Position numbers and translations under genes: made by a program
Shown here: positions 9,715-17,950 of the stretch, in pieces
Layout: each line of letters opens with the position of its first letter
Numbering within the stretch: the stretch's first letter is position 1
The notes under the pieces: generated by a model
Told to the model about the DNA's origin: nothing
The model's database searches: none
What the model saw: only the letters and a program-made list of their open reading frames with translations
NCBI RefSeq assembly: GCF_012027555.1
Contig: NZ_SNUQ01000001.1
Location: forward strand, 372,001 to 436,000
From: Thermococcus sp. CX2
GTDB lineage: Archaea; Methanobacteriota_B; Thermococci; Thermococcales; Thermococcaceae
Direction: 5' to 3'
Length of the DNA stretch: 64,000 nucleotides

Positions 9715-9893
9715 GTTACTGTCATTTTGATTCCTCTATCCTATTTGTTTATCGTTGGAGTTAATAAGCATGCCGAAGATGGTGCCGAAAGGCTCTCCTG
9801 CCCGTCCCTACTGGCCGAGGGAGCGGTGAAACTTCAGTTGTTTTTTGGTACAATGTTCTAAACGTTTCCCCAATGCCCCCCTAGACCCACAAA
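9715..9893. other. Non-coding spacer, nothing recognised
   Basis: Between the antiporter remnant and the promoter of the CBS gene I see no reading frame with a ribosome-binding site, no RNA motif and no repeat. It may be residue from the deleted 5' half of the antiporter locus. Confidence 0.4.
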
Positions 9894-9905
9894 GCCTTAA
9901 ATAGA
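9894..9905 (+). promoter_or_regulatory. TATA box of the CBS protein-antiporter operon
   Basis: GCCTTAAATAGA lies about 38 bp before the ATG at 9938. Confidence 0.5.
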
Positions 9906-9937
9906 ACTTTTTTCATCTTTCAGAATTGGTGGTGGTC

Positions 9938-10432
9938 ATGAGCGTCGAGTCAGCCCTCGAGAAGTTTCACTCACTCAAGCTGACCGATATAATGCCCAAG
10001 TTCGAAATCATGCCAGTCGTTACCGCTGATGCTGACCTGATGAGCGTACTCAAGATACTGAGGACAAGGCACCACGTCTGGGTCGTCGAGAACAAGGAGA
10101 GCATGAAGCTCGTGGGTGTCATCCGCTACATCGATGTGATAGATGTCCTCCTGCCGCCAGAGGCCCACAAGTTCAAGCTCGGAATGACCAGCAGGACGAT
10201 GCGCTCTATGCTGGGCGGGGCGGCGAAGGCAGAGGATATAGCCGAGAGGCACGTGCTCACCATAGAGGAAGACGCGACGGTACTTGAAGCCCTCATGAAG
10301 ATGCGCAAGTACAGGATTCAGGTGCTGGCTGTGGTAAAGGACGGAAAGCTGGTCGGAGAAGTGAGCCTTCGCATACTGATTGACGAGCTACTTAGACTGC
10401 TCAGGGTAGGTGGTGCCCAATGGAAACAGTGA
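9938..10432 (+). CDS. CBS-domain protein, probable regulator of the adjacent antiporter
   Basis: Soluble protein of 164 residues consisting of little more than two CBS domains (about residues 15-75 and 90-150), a pair that usually forms a Bateman module binding adenosine nucleotides. Motifs are MPVVTADADLMSVLKIL with HHVWVVENKE in the first, and HVLTIEEDATVLEAL with RIQVLAVVKDGKLVGEVS in the second. The ATG at 9938 follows GGTGG; a TTG at 9926 is also in frame but lies on that site. Its last 13 bases overlap the antiporter gene, so the pair is translationally coupled. That suggests nucleotide- or ionic-strength-dependent control of the antiporter (inference). Confidence 0.8.
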   Translation: MSVESALEKFHSLKLTDIMPKFEIMPVVTADADLMSVLKILRTRHHVWVVENKESMKLVGVIRYIDVIDVLLPPEAHKFKLGMTSRTMRSMLGGAAKAEDIAERHVLTIEEDATVLEALMKMRKYRIQVLAVVKDGKLVGEVSLRILIDELLRLLRVGGAQWKQ

Positions 10433-11739
10433 CGTGGCTGCTGTTCGCGGTAGGTCTCTCGCTCATCCTGGCGAAGATAGGAGACAGCATAATCGAGCGC
10501 TATGAGCTACCAGGAGTCCTCGGAGAGCTGCTCATGGGAATGATCCTTGGAAACCTCGTCTACTTCGGCATAGTTGCTCCCCAGTACCTCCCAATAGTCA
10601 GCGGCGAGGAATTCACCACAGACCTGACAGTCGTCTCCAACTTCCTCGCCAAGCTTGGTATAATATTTCTGCTCTTCCTCGGCGCCCTCGATGCAGACCT
10701 CGAGCAGCTGAAGAAGACGGGCCTCACCGCCACAGTTTCGACTCTTCTCGGCGTCTTCGTCCCGCTCGTCCTTGGCTGGTTTGCTCTCATGGAAATGGGC
10801 TACGACAGCAGGGAGGCCTTTGCAGGCGGCGTTCTGCTCACGGCCACGAGCATAGGTCTCACCGTCCGTGTCATGATGGACTTGGGCGTGCTGAAGAGCG
10901 AAGTTGGAGCGGCATCGCTGAGCGCGAGCGTGATGGACGACTTCCTTGGCATAGCGCTGATAATCTTCGCAGTCGGAACGGGCAGTCTTATTGAGTTGAG
11001 CGCTAAGATTGTGGCCTTCTTCATAATAACGGGCGTTATCTGGTGGTTCCTCGTTGACTACTACATCAAGTTCGCGGAAAAGCTGCACGTCGAGAAGGGC
11101 ATTCTCGGAATGGTTCTTGGCGTGATGTTCCTCTTCGCGGCTTTGGCAGAAGGCTGGTTCGCAGCTGCAATCGAAGGAGCTTTTATGATGGGACTCGTCC
11201 TCTCAAAGCTCCCAGAAGGAAAGCGCCTGATGGAAGACGTTAGGGCCATAGGCTACGGCCTGCTCATACCGTTCTTCTTTGTGCACACGGGAGCAATGCT
11301 AAATCTTACAGTCTTCGAGAACGCCCAGGCCCTCGTTCTCGCCGCTGTTCTCACTACCGTTGCAGTCTTCGGAAAGATCTTCGGTAGGGGCATCGGAGCA
11401 TGGATTACCGCCTGGGGCCGCGGAAAGGAGTTCCTCTTTACCAGGGAGAACTTCTGGATGTCCCTCCAGATGGGAATTGGCTCCGTCCCCAGAACCGAAG
11501 TGGCGCTTGTTGACCTGATGGTGGCGATACATGGAGGGGCAATAAGCCAGCAGCATGCACCAGAGTTCATAGCGGCCACGCTGATATTCATAACCGTTTC
11601 AGTACTCATAACGCCGCCTCTCCTAAAGTGGGCCTTCAAGAGGGAGATCGAAGAGGCCAGAAACATCAAGGCAGCCCAAAAGGTCGAGAGGATACAGACG
11701 ACGCATAGAAAGATAAAGGAGATTAAAGGCTCTTCTTGA
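10420..11739 (+). CDS. CPA2-family Na+/H+ antiporter (NapA/KefB-like)
   Basis: Membrane exchanger of 439 residues with about 12-13 transmembrane helices and a short charged cytoplasmic tail. It is predicted to trade Na+ or K+ for protons. SASVMDDFLGIALIIF contains the paired aspartates of electrogenic CPA2 members such as NapA, where they bind Na+ and H+. Other family segments are LPGVLGELLMGMILGN in the first helix and KLGIIFLLFLGALDADLEQL. There is no RCK/TrkA-N domain at the C-terminus; regulation may instead come from the separate CBS protein whose gene overlaps its start by 13 bases. A decayed antiporter of another family lies 700 bp upstream. Confidence 0.88.
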   Translation: METVTWLLFAVGLSLILAKIGDSIIERYELPGVLGELLMGMILGNLVYFGIVAPQYLPIVSGEEFTTDLTVVSNFLAKLGIIFLLFLGALDADLEQLKKTGLTATVSTLLGVFVPLVLGWFALMEMGYDSREAFAGGVLLTATSIGLTVRVMMDLGVLKSEVGAASLSASVMDDFLGIALIIFAVGTGSLIELSAKIVAFFIITGVIWWFLVDYYIKFAEKLHVEKGILGMVLGVMFLFAALAEGWFAAAIEGAFMMGLVLSKLPEGKRLMEDVRAIGYGLLIPFFFVHTGAMLNLTVFENAQALVLAAVLTTVAVFGKIFGRGIGAWITAWGRGKEFLFTRENFWMSLQMGIGSVPRTEVALVDLMVAIHGGAISQQHAPEFIAATLIFITVSVLITPPLLKWAFKREIEEARNIKAAQKVERIQTTHRKIKEIKGSS

Positions 11740-11752
11740 GCCTTCAAATTTT

Positions 11753-12223
11753 TCAGCCGAAAAAGGCTCCCATCATATCCATCTGCTCTTCGCTCATGGA
11801 CTTTATCTTGAACTCGGGCATCTCGGTCTTGAGCTTCCCATATTCCTCAGCGGTTATCTCCTCGGCCTTTCCACCTTTCACGCGGTAGAAGACGCCGTAT
11901 TCCTCCTCACGGTAGGCAACGAGGAAGTCGTCGACCTCGATGTCGTCAAAGTTCACGAAGATGACGTTTCCGCCCGTGTACGGGCGCTTGCACTTGAAGG
12001 GGAAGCTTGAGGAGTTGAGCATGGCATCTCCGAGAGCCTGATTAGCTTTTTCACCGTTTATCTCGGTCCAGAACTTTCTCCCCTCGAAGTCCCCTTCGAC
12101 GACTATCAGAAACCTCTGACCATCGAGCTCAACTATGGGGGCGCCCTTCTCCTGGAGTATCTTGAACAGTTCGCCGATTGTCTCGGCGTTTCTGAGGGAA
12201 GCGACGAATCCTTCAACCTTCAT
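11753..12223 (-). CDS. Conserved hypothetical protein, 156 residues
   Basis: Not recognised. It is a soluble acidic protein with an N-terminal helical part (VEGFVASLRNAETIGELFKI), a strand-rich middle (QRFLIVVEGDFEGRKFW) and a C-terminal segment ending MDMMGAFFG. CKRPYTGGNVIFVNFDDIEVDDF in the middle (about residues 80-102, here described rather than as a motif of known meaning) is the most distinctive part. The ATG at 12223 follows GGTGG at good spacing; a GTG nine bases upstream is less suitable. It is divergent from the ClC gene and transcribed from back-to-back TATA boxes, and it converges on the antiporter gene. Confidence 0.65.
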   Translation of the reverse strand: MKVEGFVASLRNAETIGELFKILQEKGAPIVELDGQRFLIVVEGDFEGRKFWTEINGEKANQALGDAMLNSSSFPFKCKRPYTGGNVIFVNFDDIEVDDFLVAYREEEYGVFYRVKGGKAEEITAEEYGKLKTEMPEFKIKSMSEEQMDMMGAFFG

Positions 12224-12252
12224 AGTTTCCACCGAAGGAAGTTCTCGAGGAG

Positions 12253-12275
12253 GTATAAAAGCTTAAGCTTTTTAT
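12253..12275. promoter_or_regulatory. Back-to-back divergent TATA boxes
   Basis: The plus-strand TATA (TATAAAAG, from 12254) and the minus-strand TATA (ATAAAAAG, 12268-12275) are joined by the perfect palindrome AAAGCTTAAGCTTT. The plus box drives the ClC gene and the minus box the 156-residue gene. Confidence 0.5.
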
Positions 12276-12297
12276 TGGCGATACTTACTACCATTTG

Positions 12298-14019
12298 ATG
12301 GCCCCTGAAAACGGGCGCTACATTAAGAAGTGGGGAGGTGTAATAGCGTTCTCGATACTTGCAGGCTTAGTCGGGGGTATTGGAGCGATTGCATTCAGGA
12401 TTCTAATCGGGCTCGTTCACGAGTTTTTCTTTGTCTGGTTGCTGCCGAAGGTGTCCTACCAGGTGGGAGACTTCAACCTGGGCTACATCCTCCTACCAAC
12501 CCTGGGAGCCCTCGTAGTTAGCTTCTTCATCGTTAAATACCCCGACATAAAAGGCAACGGCATTCCCGAAGTCATAGAGGCCGTGATCTTCAAGGGCGGT
12601 AACATCCCCGGAGCCTTTGCGGTCATCAAGACCGTCGCAACGGCGATAACAATTGGCGCAGGTGGAAGCGTAGGAAGAGAAGGCCCAATAGGATTCATCG
12701 GGGCCTCGCTTACCTCTGTCCTCGCTCGCAGATTCCATCTCTCAAAGGAAATGAAGAAGCTCCTCGTTACCTGCGGCTTAGCCGCGGGAATAGCAGGGAC
12801 CTTCAACACGCCTCTTGCGGGAGCTATGTTCGCCCTTGAGGTTGTTTACATGGGGGCGTTCTCGATAAACTTCGTGCCAATCTTTATAGCGGCAGTAACA
12901 GGCAACGCGGTCACTCTGGCGGTGCTCAACAGGGCGGTTGAAATAGACATTCCAGACAAGATAGGCCACACGCTCCCAGAACTGCCGCTCTTCTTCTTCC
13001 TGGGTCTCGTCCTCGGCCTCCTTGCGGCATTCTACGCCCGCTTCCTCTACTCCGTCGTTGACAGGTTCAGCGAGTCGAAGCTCCCCGAGCTCTCAAAGCC
13101 CATCATCGGCGGCATCGGCGTTGGCTTCCTTGGAATGCTCTTTCCAGCTTACGGGATATTCGGCATAGGCTACGATGGCATGAGGATGGCATTCTACGGC
13201 GAGCTGGCGATATGGCTCCTCATAGTTCTCGGGCTCACAAAGATGCTTGCAACCGCGCTGACCATAGGCTCTGGCCAGAGCGGCGGTGTTTTCGCGCCGA
13301 GTCTCTACATTGGGACGATGTTCGGCGCCGCCTTCGGCCAGCTGGTAAAGCTAATCCTGCCAGCGCTGGAGCCAAATCCCACCGTTTACGCCCTCGCTGG
13401 AATGGCTGCCTTCTTCAGTGGGATGACGCAGGCACCACTGACGCAGATACTCATGGTGACCGAGCTAACGAGGAGCTACGCCGTCCTGCCCCCTGTAATG
13501 ACCTCAGCGACGATAGGCTTCCTGACCGCGAGGTTCTTCCTCAAGGGAGAGTCCATATACACCCTTAAGCTCCGCAGGAAAGGTTACCGCGTCAGAACAG
13601 GAAGGCCGGTAATCCTCGAAACCATTTCGGTCAGCGAGATAATGACGCGCGAGCCCGTTTACGTCCACGAGAACCAGACACTCCTCGACGTCGAGCATCT
13701 GATAGGTGAAACCGGCCACGACTGCTTCCCCGTCGTTAATGACAACCTCGAGGTCGTTGGTATCATCGGGATAAAGGACATTCTGAAGAAGCCGACTTCC
13801 CTCAAGAGAATGCACGTGAAGCGCTTCACGAACAGGGCCTACGGTGTTACATATCCAACGGAAACAGCGGAGGATGCCTTTGAGAAACTGATGGCCTACG
13901 ACCAGAACCTCCTTCCTGTTTTGGAAAGCCCACAGAGCAGGAAGCTCGTCGGAGTCGTCACCAAAAGGGACATATACCGCGCCTACTACCGCGGACTGGA
14001 GGGTATGTACATAGACTGA
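12298..14019 (+). CDS. ClC-family chloride channel/transporter with C-terminal CBS pair
   Basis: Membrane protein of 573 residues: about 18 ClC helices (residues 10-415) followed by a cytoplasmic two-CBS module (about 440-565). Chloride-pathway motifs are present: GNGIPEV (variant of GSGIPE), GSVGREGP with the gating glutamate, and GSGQSGGVFAPSLYIG. The gating Glu is intact, but which ClC subtype it is (channel or Cl-/H+ exchanger) cannot be settled from these motifs alone. The CBS domains probably sense nucleotides. The start is ATG 12298, with no clear Shine-Dalgarno site, close to the predicted transcription start; a TTG just before it is unlikely. It is followed after 9 bases by the EndoQ gene, so the two may be co-transcribed. 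Confidence 0.9.
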   Translation: MAPENGRYIKKWGGVIAFSILAGLVGGIGAIAFRILIGLVHEFFFVWLLPKVSYQVGDFNLGYILLPTLGALVVSFFIVKYPDIKGNGIPEVIEAVIFKGGNIPGAFAVIKTVATAITIGAGGSVGREGPIGFIGASLTSVLARRFHLSKEMKKLLVTCGLAAGIAGTFNTPLAGAMFALEVVYMGAFSINFVPIFIAAVTGNAVTLAVLNRAVEIDIPDKIGHTLPELPLFFFLGLVLGLLAAFYARFLYSVVDRFSESKLPELSKPIIGGIGVGFLGMLFPAYGIFGIGYDGMRMAFYGELAIWLLIVLGLTKMLATALTIGSGQSGGVFAPSLYIGTMFGAAFGQLVKLILPALEPNPTVYALAGMAAFFSGMTQAPLTQILMVTELTRSYAVLPPVMTSATIGFLTARFFLKGESIYTLKLRRKGYRVRTGRPVILETISVSEIMTREPVYVHENQTLLDVEHLIGETGHDCFPVVNDNLEVVGIIGIKDILKKPTSLKRMHVKRFTNRAYGVTYPTETAEDAFEKLMAYDQNLLPVLESPQSRKLVGVVTKRDIYRAYYRGLEGMYID

Positions 14020-14028
14020 GGTGGTTTC

Positions 14029-15288
14029 ATGCTGGTTGACGCTGACCTTCACATCCACTCCCGCTACTCGAAGGCGGTTTCAAAGCTTATGACGATTCCA
14101 ATGCTCGCGGAGAACGCGAAGTTCAAGGGCCTTGGAATTGTCGGAACCGGCGACATACTCAACCCGAAATGGGAGGAAGAGCTACTCAGATACGCAGAGG
14201 AAGCTGATGAAGGAACCTACGAAAGGAACGGGATACGTTTCCTGCTCACGACGGAGGTCGAGGACAATAAGAGAGTCCACCACGTTCTTATCTTCCCAAA
14301 CATTGGAGCCGTCCACGAGATGAGGGAGCTGCTTAAACCTTATTCCAACGATATAGATACGGAAGGTCGCCCCCACGTAAGCCTTTCGGCGGCAGAGATA
14401 GCGGACCTTGCCAACGATCTTGGTGTCCTGATCGGTCCTGCCCACGCCTTCACACCCTGGACAGCACTCTACAAGGAGTACAACAGCCTGAAGGAGGCTT
14501 ATCAGGGAGCCAAAATCCACTTCCTCGAGCTCGGCCTTTCCGCCGATTCCGAGATGGCAGATAGAATAAAAGCCCATCACGGGCTCACCTACCTCAGCAA
14601 TTCAGATGCCCACTCACCGATGCCACACCGACTAGGGAGGGAGTTCAACCGCTTCGATATCAAAGAGGCAACCTTTGAGGAGGTCAGAAAAGCCATCCTG
14701 AAGCGCGGAGGAAGGAGGATAGTCCTCAACGCAGGGCTTGACCCAAGGCTCGGGAAGTACCATCTAACCGCCTGTTCCCGCTGCTACGCCAAGTATTCAC
14801 CAGAGGAAGCCAAAGCCTTCAAATGGAAGTGCCCCGAGTGCGGCGGGAGGATAAAGAAGGGTGTTCACGATAGAATTCTCGAGCTGGCGGATACAGAAGA
14901 AAGGCCCAAAGACAGGCCGCCCTACCTGAGGCTTGCCCCTCTGGCTGAGATAATAGCGATGGTAATCGGCAAAGGTGTCGAGACGAAGGCCGTGAAGGTC
15001 ATCTGGGAGCGCTTTTTGAAGGAGTTTGGAAGCGAGATTAAAGTCCTCGTTGACGTGCCTATCGAGAGTCTCGCGGAGGTTCACGAAGAGGTGGCAAAAG
15101 CGGTCTGGGCCTATAGGAAGGGCAAGCTGATAGTGATCCCCGGCGGAGGGGGAAAGTACGGAGAGATAAGACTGCCCGAGGAAATACGAAAGGCTAGAAT
15201 AGACGAGCTGGAGAGCGTTGAGGTGAAAGTGCCGAAGGAAGAATACAAGCCGAAGCAGACTTCGCTGATGAAATTTTTGAAAGGGTAA
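14029..15288 (+). CDS. endoQ: Endonuclease Q (PHP-domain DNA repair nuclease, TIGR00375 family)
   Basis: Cuts DNA 5' to deaminated bases (uracil, hypoxanthine) and abasic sites; the family is known from Thermococcales and some Bacillus. The 419-residue protein has a PHP catalytic domain (LVDADLHIHSRYSKAVS at the start, TTEVEDNKRVHHVLIF, IGPAHAFTPWT, SNSDAHSPMPHRLGREF), a four-cysteine zinc site (CSRC about residue 246 and CPEC about residue 267), a helical region, and a C-terminal tail. The last residues, QTSLMKFL, fit a PCNA-interacting peptide (Q-x-x-L/M-x-x-F-F/L), consistent with reported EndoQ-PCNA interaction. The ATG follows GAGGTGG nine bases after the ClC stop. Confidence 0.9.
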   Translation: MLVDADLHIHSRYSKAVSKLMTIPMLAENAKFKGLGIVGTGDILNPKWEEELLRYAEEADEGTYERNGIRFLLTTEVEDNKRVHHVLIFPNIGAVHEMRELLKPYSNDIDTEGRPHVSLSAAEIADLANDLGVLIGPAHAFTPWTALYKEYNSLKEAYQGAKIHFLELGLSADSEMADRIKAHHGLTYLSNSDAHSPMPHRLGREFNRFDIKEATFEEVRKAILKRGGRRIVLNAGLDPRLGKYHLTACSRCYAKYSPEEAKAFKWKCPECGGRIKKGVHDRILELADTEERPKDRPPYLRLAPLAEIIAMVIGKGVETKAVKVIWERFLKEFGSEIKVLVDVPIESLAEVHEEVAKAVWAYRKGKLIVIPGGGGKYGEIRLPEEIRKARIDELESVEVKVPKEEYKPKQTSLMKFLKG

Positions 15289-15295
15289 GAGGAAA

Positions 15296-15904
15296 TCAAA
15301 GCATGAAGAGGGGCTTTATCAGAACCGCAACTACTGGAACGGCAATGTTATCATCGATGACTTTCTGATACTCGGCGAGCATCAGTATGCCAGACCAAGC
15401 AAACTTCATGACAACGTTCAGATCGGGCAGCATTACAAAGGCTATGATAAGGGCACTGAGGATGTACCCCACGCTGCCGATCCAGTGCTTCCTGAGCTTG
15501 ACGTTGAAGCCGTTCTTTTTGAAATAGTAGAACCTGAGCACACCAGTGATACCATCGCTGATGGCCATCACGAGCATTATCGCGGAGGCGTAGTTGACAT
15601 CCATAAAGACCGCCATGGCGCTGAACATGATGCAGTAAAAGACCTCGCCGTAGTTGTCCCTTATCTGGTACCAGCTGAGCTCCTTTTTCATTATATGAGT
15701 TATAAGCTGGACGATAGCAAAGACCATGACGGCACCAGCAAGTTCAACGCCAGAAACAAGGCCTTCTCTGAACATGAGGATTGCCGGAACACTGCTGAAG
15801 TGGATTATCTTCCTGTTTATCCACGCATAGTCTTCTCCTAGCTTCTTCGTCAGCACTATCGCCAGCACTGGAAAAAACACCGCAAGCAGCAGATATTTTA
15901 ACAT
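15296..15904 (-). CDS. Dolichol kinase / phosphatidate cytidylyltransferase-like membrane protein
   Basis: Polytopic membrane protein of 202 residues with about six helices. It belongs to the CTP-dependent SEC59/CdsA-like group. NRKIIHFSSVPAIL near the N-terminus and AISDGITGVLRFYYF followed by KHWIGSVGYILSAL carry the residues usually conserved for CTP/metal binding in dolichol kinases. The likely reaction is CTP-dependent phosphorylation of a polyprenol, giving the lipid carrier for glycosylation. Other SEC59-like members phosphorylate phytol or geranylgeraniol, so the substrate is open. The ATG follows GGAGGGGGAA. It has its own promoter (ACTTATAAATG about 15954-15964, minus) and converges on EndoQ. 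Confidence 0.75.
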   Translation of the reverse strand: MLKYLLLAVFFPVLAIVLTKKLGEDYAWINRKIIHFSSVPAILMFREGLVSGVELAGAVMVFAIVQLITHIMKKELSWYQIRDNYGEVFYCIMFSAMAVFMDVNYASAIMLVMAISDGITGVLRFYYFKKNGFNVKLRKHWIGSVGYILSALIIAFVMLPDLNVVMKFAWSGILMLAEYQKVIDDNIAVPVVAVLIKPLFML

Positions 15905-16044
15905 CTTATTCCCCCTCCGAAGTTGGGTAAATTAATCAAATTATCACGGTTTCATTTATAAGTTTCTCGTTTTGTCTAGCGAACTTTCGGCGGGTGCCGA
16001 AGGCAACCCTAATAACTACCCCTCCGAACCTTGGTGTGATGCCC

Positions 16045-16980
16045 ATGGAGCGCGAAATCATCGAACTCTTCATGAAACATCTCAGAAAGCAGGGCGATTT
16101 GCCGCTCGGTGATGATGCAGGAGCACTAAGGCTAGGTGATGAGTGGCTGGTTGCAACCAACGACATGCTCGTGAAAAAGACCGACGTTCCCAATATAATG
16201 ACCCCCGAACAGGTCGGCTTCAAAGCCGTAACTATGAACGTGAGCGACGTGGCAGCTATGGGAGCCAGGCCCATCGGATTCTTGTTCTCGCTAGGAGTGC
16301 CAAGGGGTATTGATTGGGGCTATATCGAAGGTGTTGCGAGAGGGATTGGTGAAGCGCTTGAGTTCTATGGCGTTCCGGTGTTGAGCGCAGACACCAACGA
16401 GGCAGACGATTTGATAATCGACGGCATCGCCCTCGGAACGACAAGGCGCCTCCTTAGGAGGAGTGGAGCAAAGCCAGGCGATTTAGTATGCGTTACCGGA
16501 GACATAGGAAGGGCACTGTCGGGCCTCATGATTTATTTGAACGATCTCGACATTGACAGGAAAACAAGAGAAGTCCTCTACGAAAAGCTGCTCGAGCCAA
16601 AAGCGAGGGTAAAGGAAGGAATCGAGCTGAGTAAGTACGCGAACTCGGCGATAGACATCAGCGACGGACTGAGCAAGGAGTTGCATCTCCTTGCAGAGAT
16701 GAGCGGCGTGAGAATCGAGATCGACGGGGAAAACCTGCCGATACGGAAAGAAGTTCATGAAGTCGCCTCAATTATAAATGCCGATCCCATTGAAATTGCA
16801 CTGGCCTCCGGGGAAGAGTTCGAGCTGCTCTTCACTATTCCGCCCCAAAATCTGGAAGAACTGAGCTTTGACTTTACGGTTATAGGTGCGGTACACAAAG
16901 GGGCTGGGGTATTTATTACTACCTCCGGAAAACGACTGAAAATGCCCCTGTTAGGGTGGGAACACCTCAGGGGGCCCTGA
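16045..16980 (+). CDS. thiL: Thiamine-monophosphate kinase
   Basis: Phosphorylates thiamine monophosphate to thiamine diphosphate with ATP. The 311-residue protein has the PurM/ThiL fold: PLGDDAGALRLGDEWLVATNDML near the N-terminus (metal and nucleotide site), GFKAVTMNVSDVAAMGARP, a glycine-rich CVTGDIGRALSG, AIDISDGLSKELHLLAEMSG, and ALASGEEFELLFTIP. All are standard ThiL blocks. The ATG at 16045 is preferred because GGTGTG lies eight bases upstream; the ATG at 16039 is too close to it. No other thiamine genes are adjacent. Confidence 0.92.
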   Translation: MEREIIELFMKHLRKQGDLPLGDDAGALRLGDEWLVATNDMLVKKTDVPNIMTPEQVGFKAVTMNVSDVAAMGARPIGFLFSLGVPRGIDWGYIEGVARGIGEALEFYGVPVLSADTNEADDLIIDGIALGTTRRLLRRSGAKPGDLVCVTGDIGRALSGLMIYLNDLDIDRKTREVLYEKLLEPKARVKEGIELSKYANSAIDISDGLSKELHLLAEMSGVRIEIDGENLPIRKEVHEVASIINADPIEIALASGEEFELLFTIPPQNLEELSFDFTVIGAVHKGAGVFITTSGKRLKMPLLGWEHLRGP

Positions 16981-17028
16981 ACACCAGCCTTCTGCCACGT
17001 CCGCCTTCCTTACCCCTCAAACTCGGAT

Positions 17029-17040
17029 AAGGTTTATAAG
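17029..17040 (+). promoter_or_regulatory. TATA box of the surface-glycan operon
   Basis: AAGGTTTATAAG lies about 37 bp before the ATG at 17072. Confidence 0.5.
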
Positions 17041-17071
17041 CGATCATCGTGAGTAAAGGTTGGTTGGGAGT

Positions 17072-17950
17072 ATGTTCGAGAATGTCGGGGTATCAACAGA
17101 ACAGTACTTGACTCTTATAGAAAAAGTTCCCCTACACTACTTAGCCCTGGCGCTCCTCACATACTACGTGAGCGTCGTGCTGTACGCCATCCGTTGGAAG
17201 CTCGTTCTCAGAGGTATGGGGCGTGATGCTCCCCTCTTCGAGCTGGTGAAGGCAATTTTGGCCTCCATCTTCATGAACAACGTGACCCCGATGAGCCGCG
17301 GCGGCGGCGAACTCCTGAGAATCGCGTGGATAAGTAAAAAGAACAATATCCCCACAGGCATATCCACGGTGAGCATAGTATACGAGCGTATCCTTGAGAC
17401 AGTCCCAGTTTTCGTTCTGTTCCTGGTGGGGATGCTTTATTTCTCCTCAACACCTGAACTGCTGTTCCTTATAGGGGTCGCGGGCGTGGCGGCGATATGG
17501 ATTAAATGGGAAGCCTTTGTGAGGCTCTCCCTGAGGCTGTTCAAGACCTCTGTGAGCGAGGAAGAGATGGAAAAAATTCTCTCCCTTAGGGATCGGCACA
17601 ATATAAACCTCATGGGCATTCTTCTGAGCTCGGCCGTCTGGATACTCGATGTTGCAAGGCTCAAGCTGATAACCCTCGCTTTTGGGCTCCACTTAAGCCT
17701 GAGCCTGATCGCAGTCATTTCCATAGCAAACCTGCTCCTCGGCCTGGTGGCATTCACTCCGGGAGGCATCGGTATCATTGAGGGGGGTCTCGTTGGAACG
17801 CTTACTCACTTCGGTATCCCACTGGGATTTGCCGTTTCCGTAACCCTGCTGGAGCGCTTTGTCTCCTACGTGCTCAGCACCCTCGTGGGACTAGTGGTTC
17901 TTCTAACGTCCGGGGGGAGAGAGGTATGGAGAGCCTTAAAATCGCGATAG
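17072..17950 (+). CDS. LPG_synthase_TM-family membrane protein (flippase-like, UPF0104)
   Basis: Integral membrane protein of 292 residues with about seven helices, related to the transmembrane domain of lysylphosphatidylglycerol synthase and to bacterial and archaeal proteins often found beside glycosyltransferases. Diagnostic segments are YAIRWKLVLRGMG, NNVTPMSRGGGELLRIAW and FTPGGIGIIEGG. Members are thought to move or modify lipid-linked molecules; there is no catalytic domain here. The ATG follows GGTTGGGAG. Its 3' end overlaps the glycosyltransferase gene by 25 bases, making it the first gene of a tight three-gene operon. Confidence 0.85.
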   Translation: MFENVGVSTEQYLTLIEKVPLHYLALALLTYYVSVVLYAIRWKLVLRGMGRDAPLFELVKAILASIFMNNVTPMSRGGGELLRIAWISKKNNIPTGISTVSIVYERILETVPVFVLFLVGMLYFSSTPELLFLIGVAGVAAIWIKWEAFVRLSLRLFKTSVSEEEMEKILSLRDRHNINLMGILLSSAVWILDVARLKLITLAFGLHLSLSLIAVISIANLLLGLVAFTPGGIGIIEGGLVGTLTHFGIPLGFAVSVTLLERFVSYVLSTLVGLVVLLTSGGREVWRALKSR

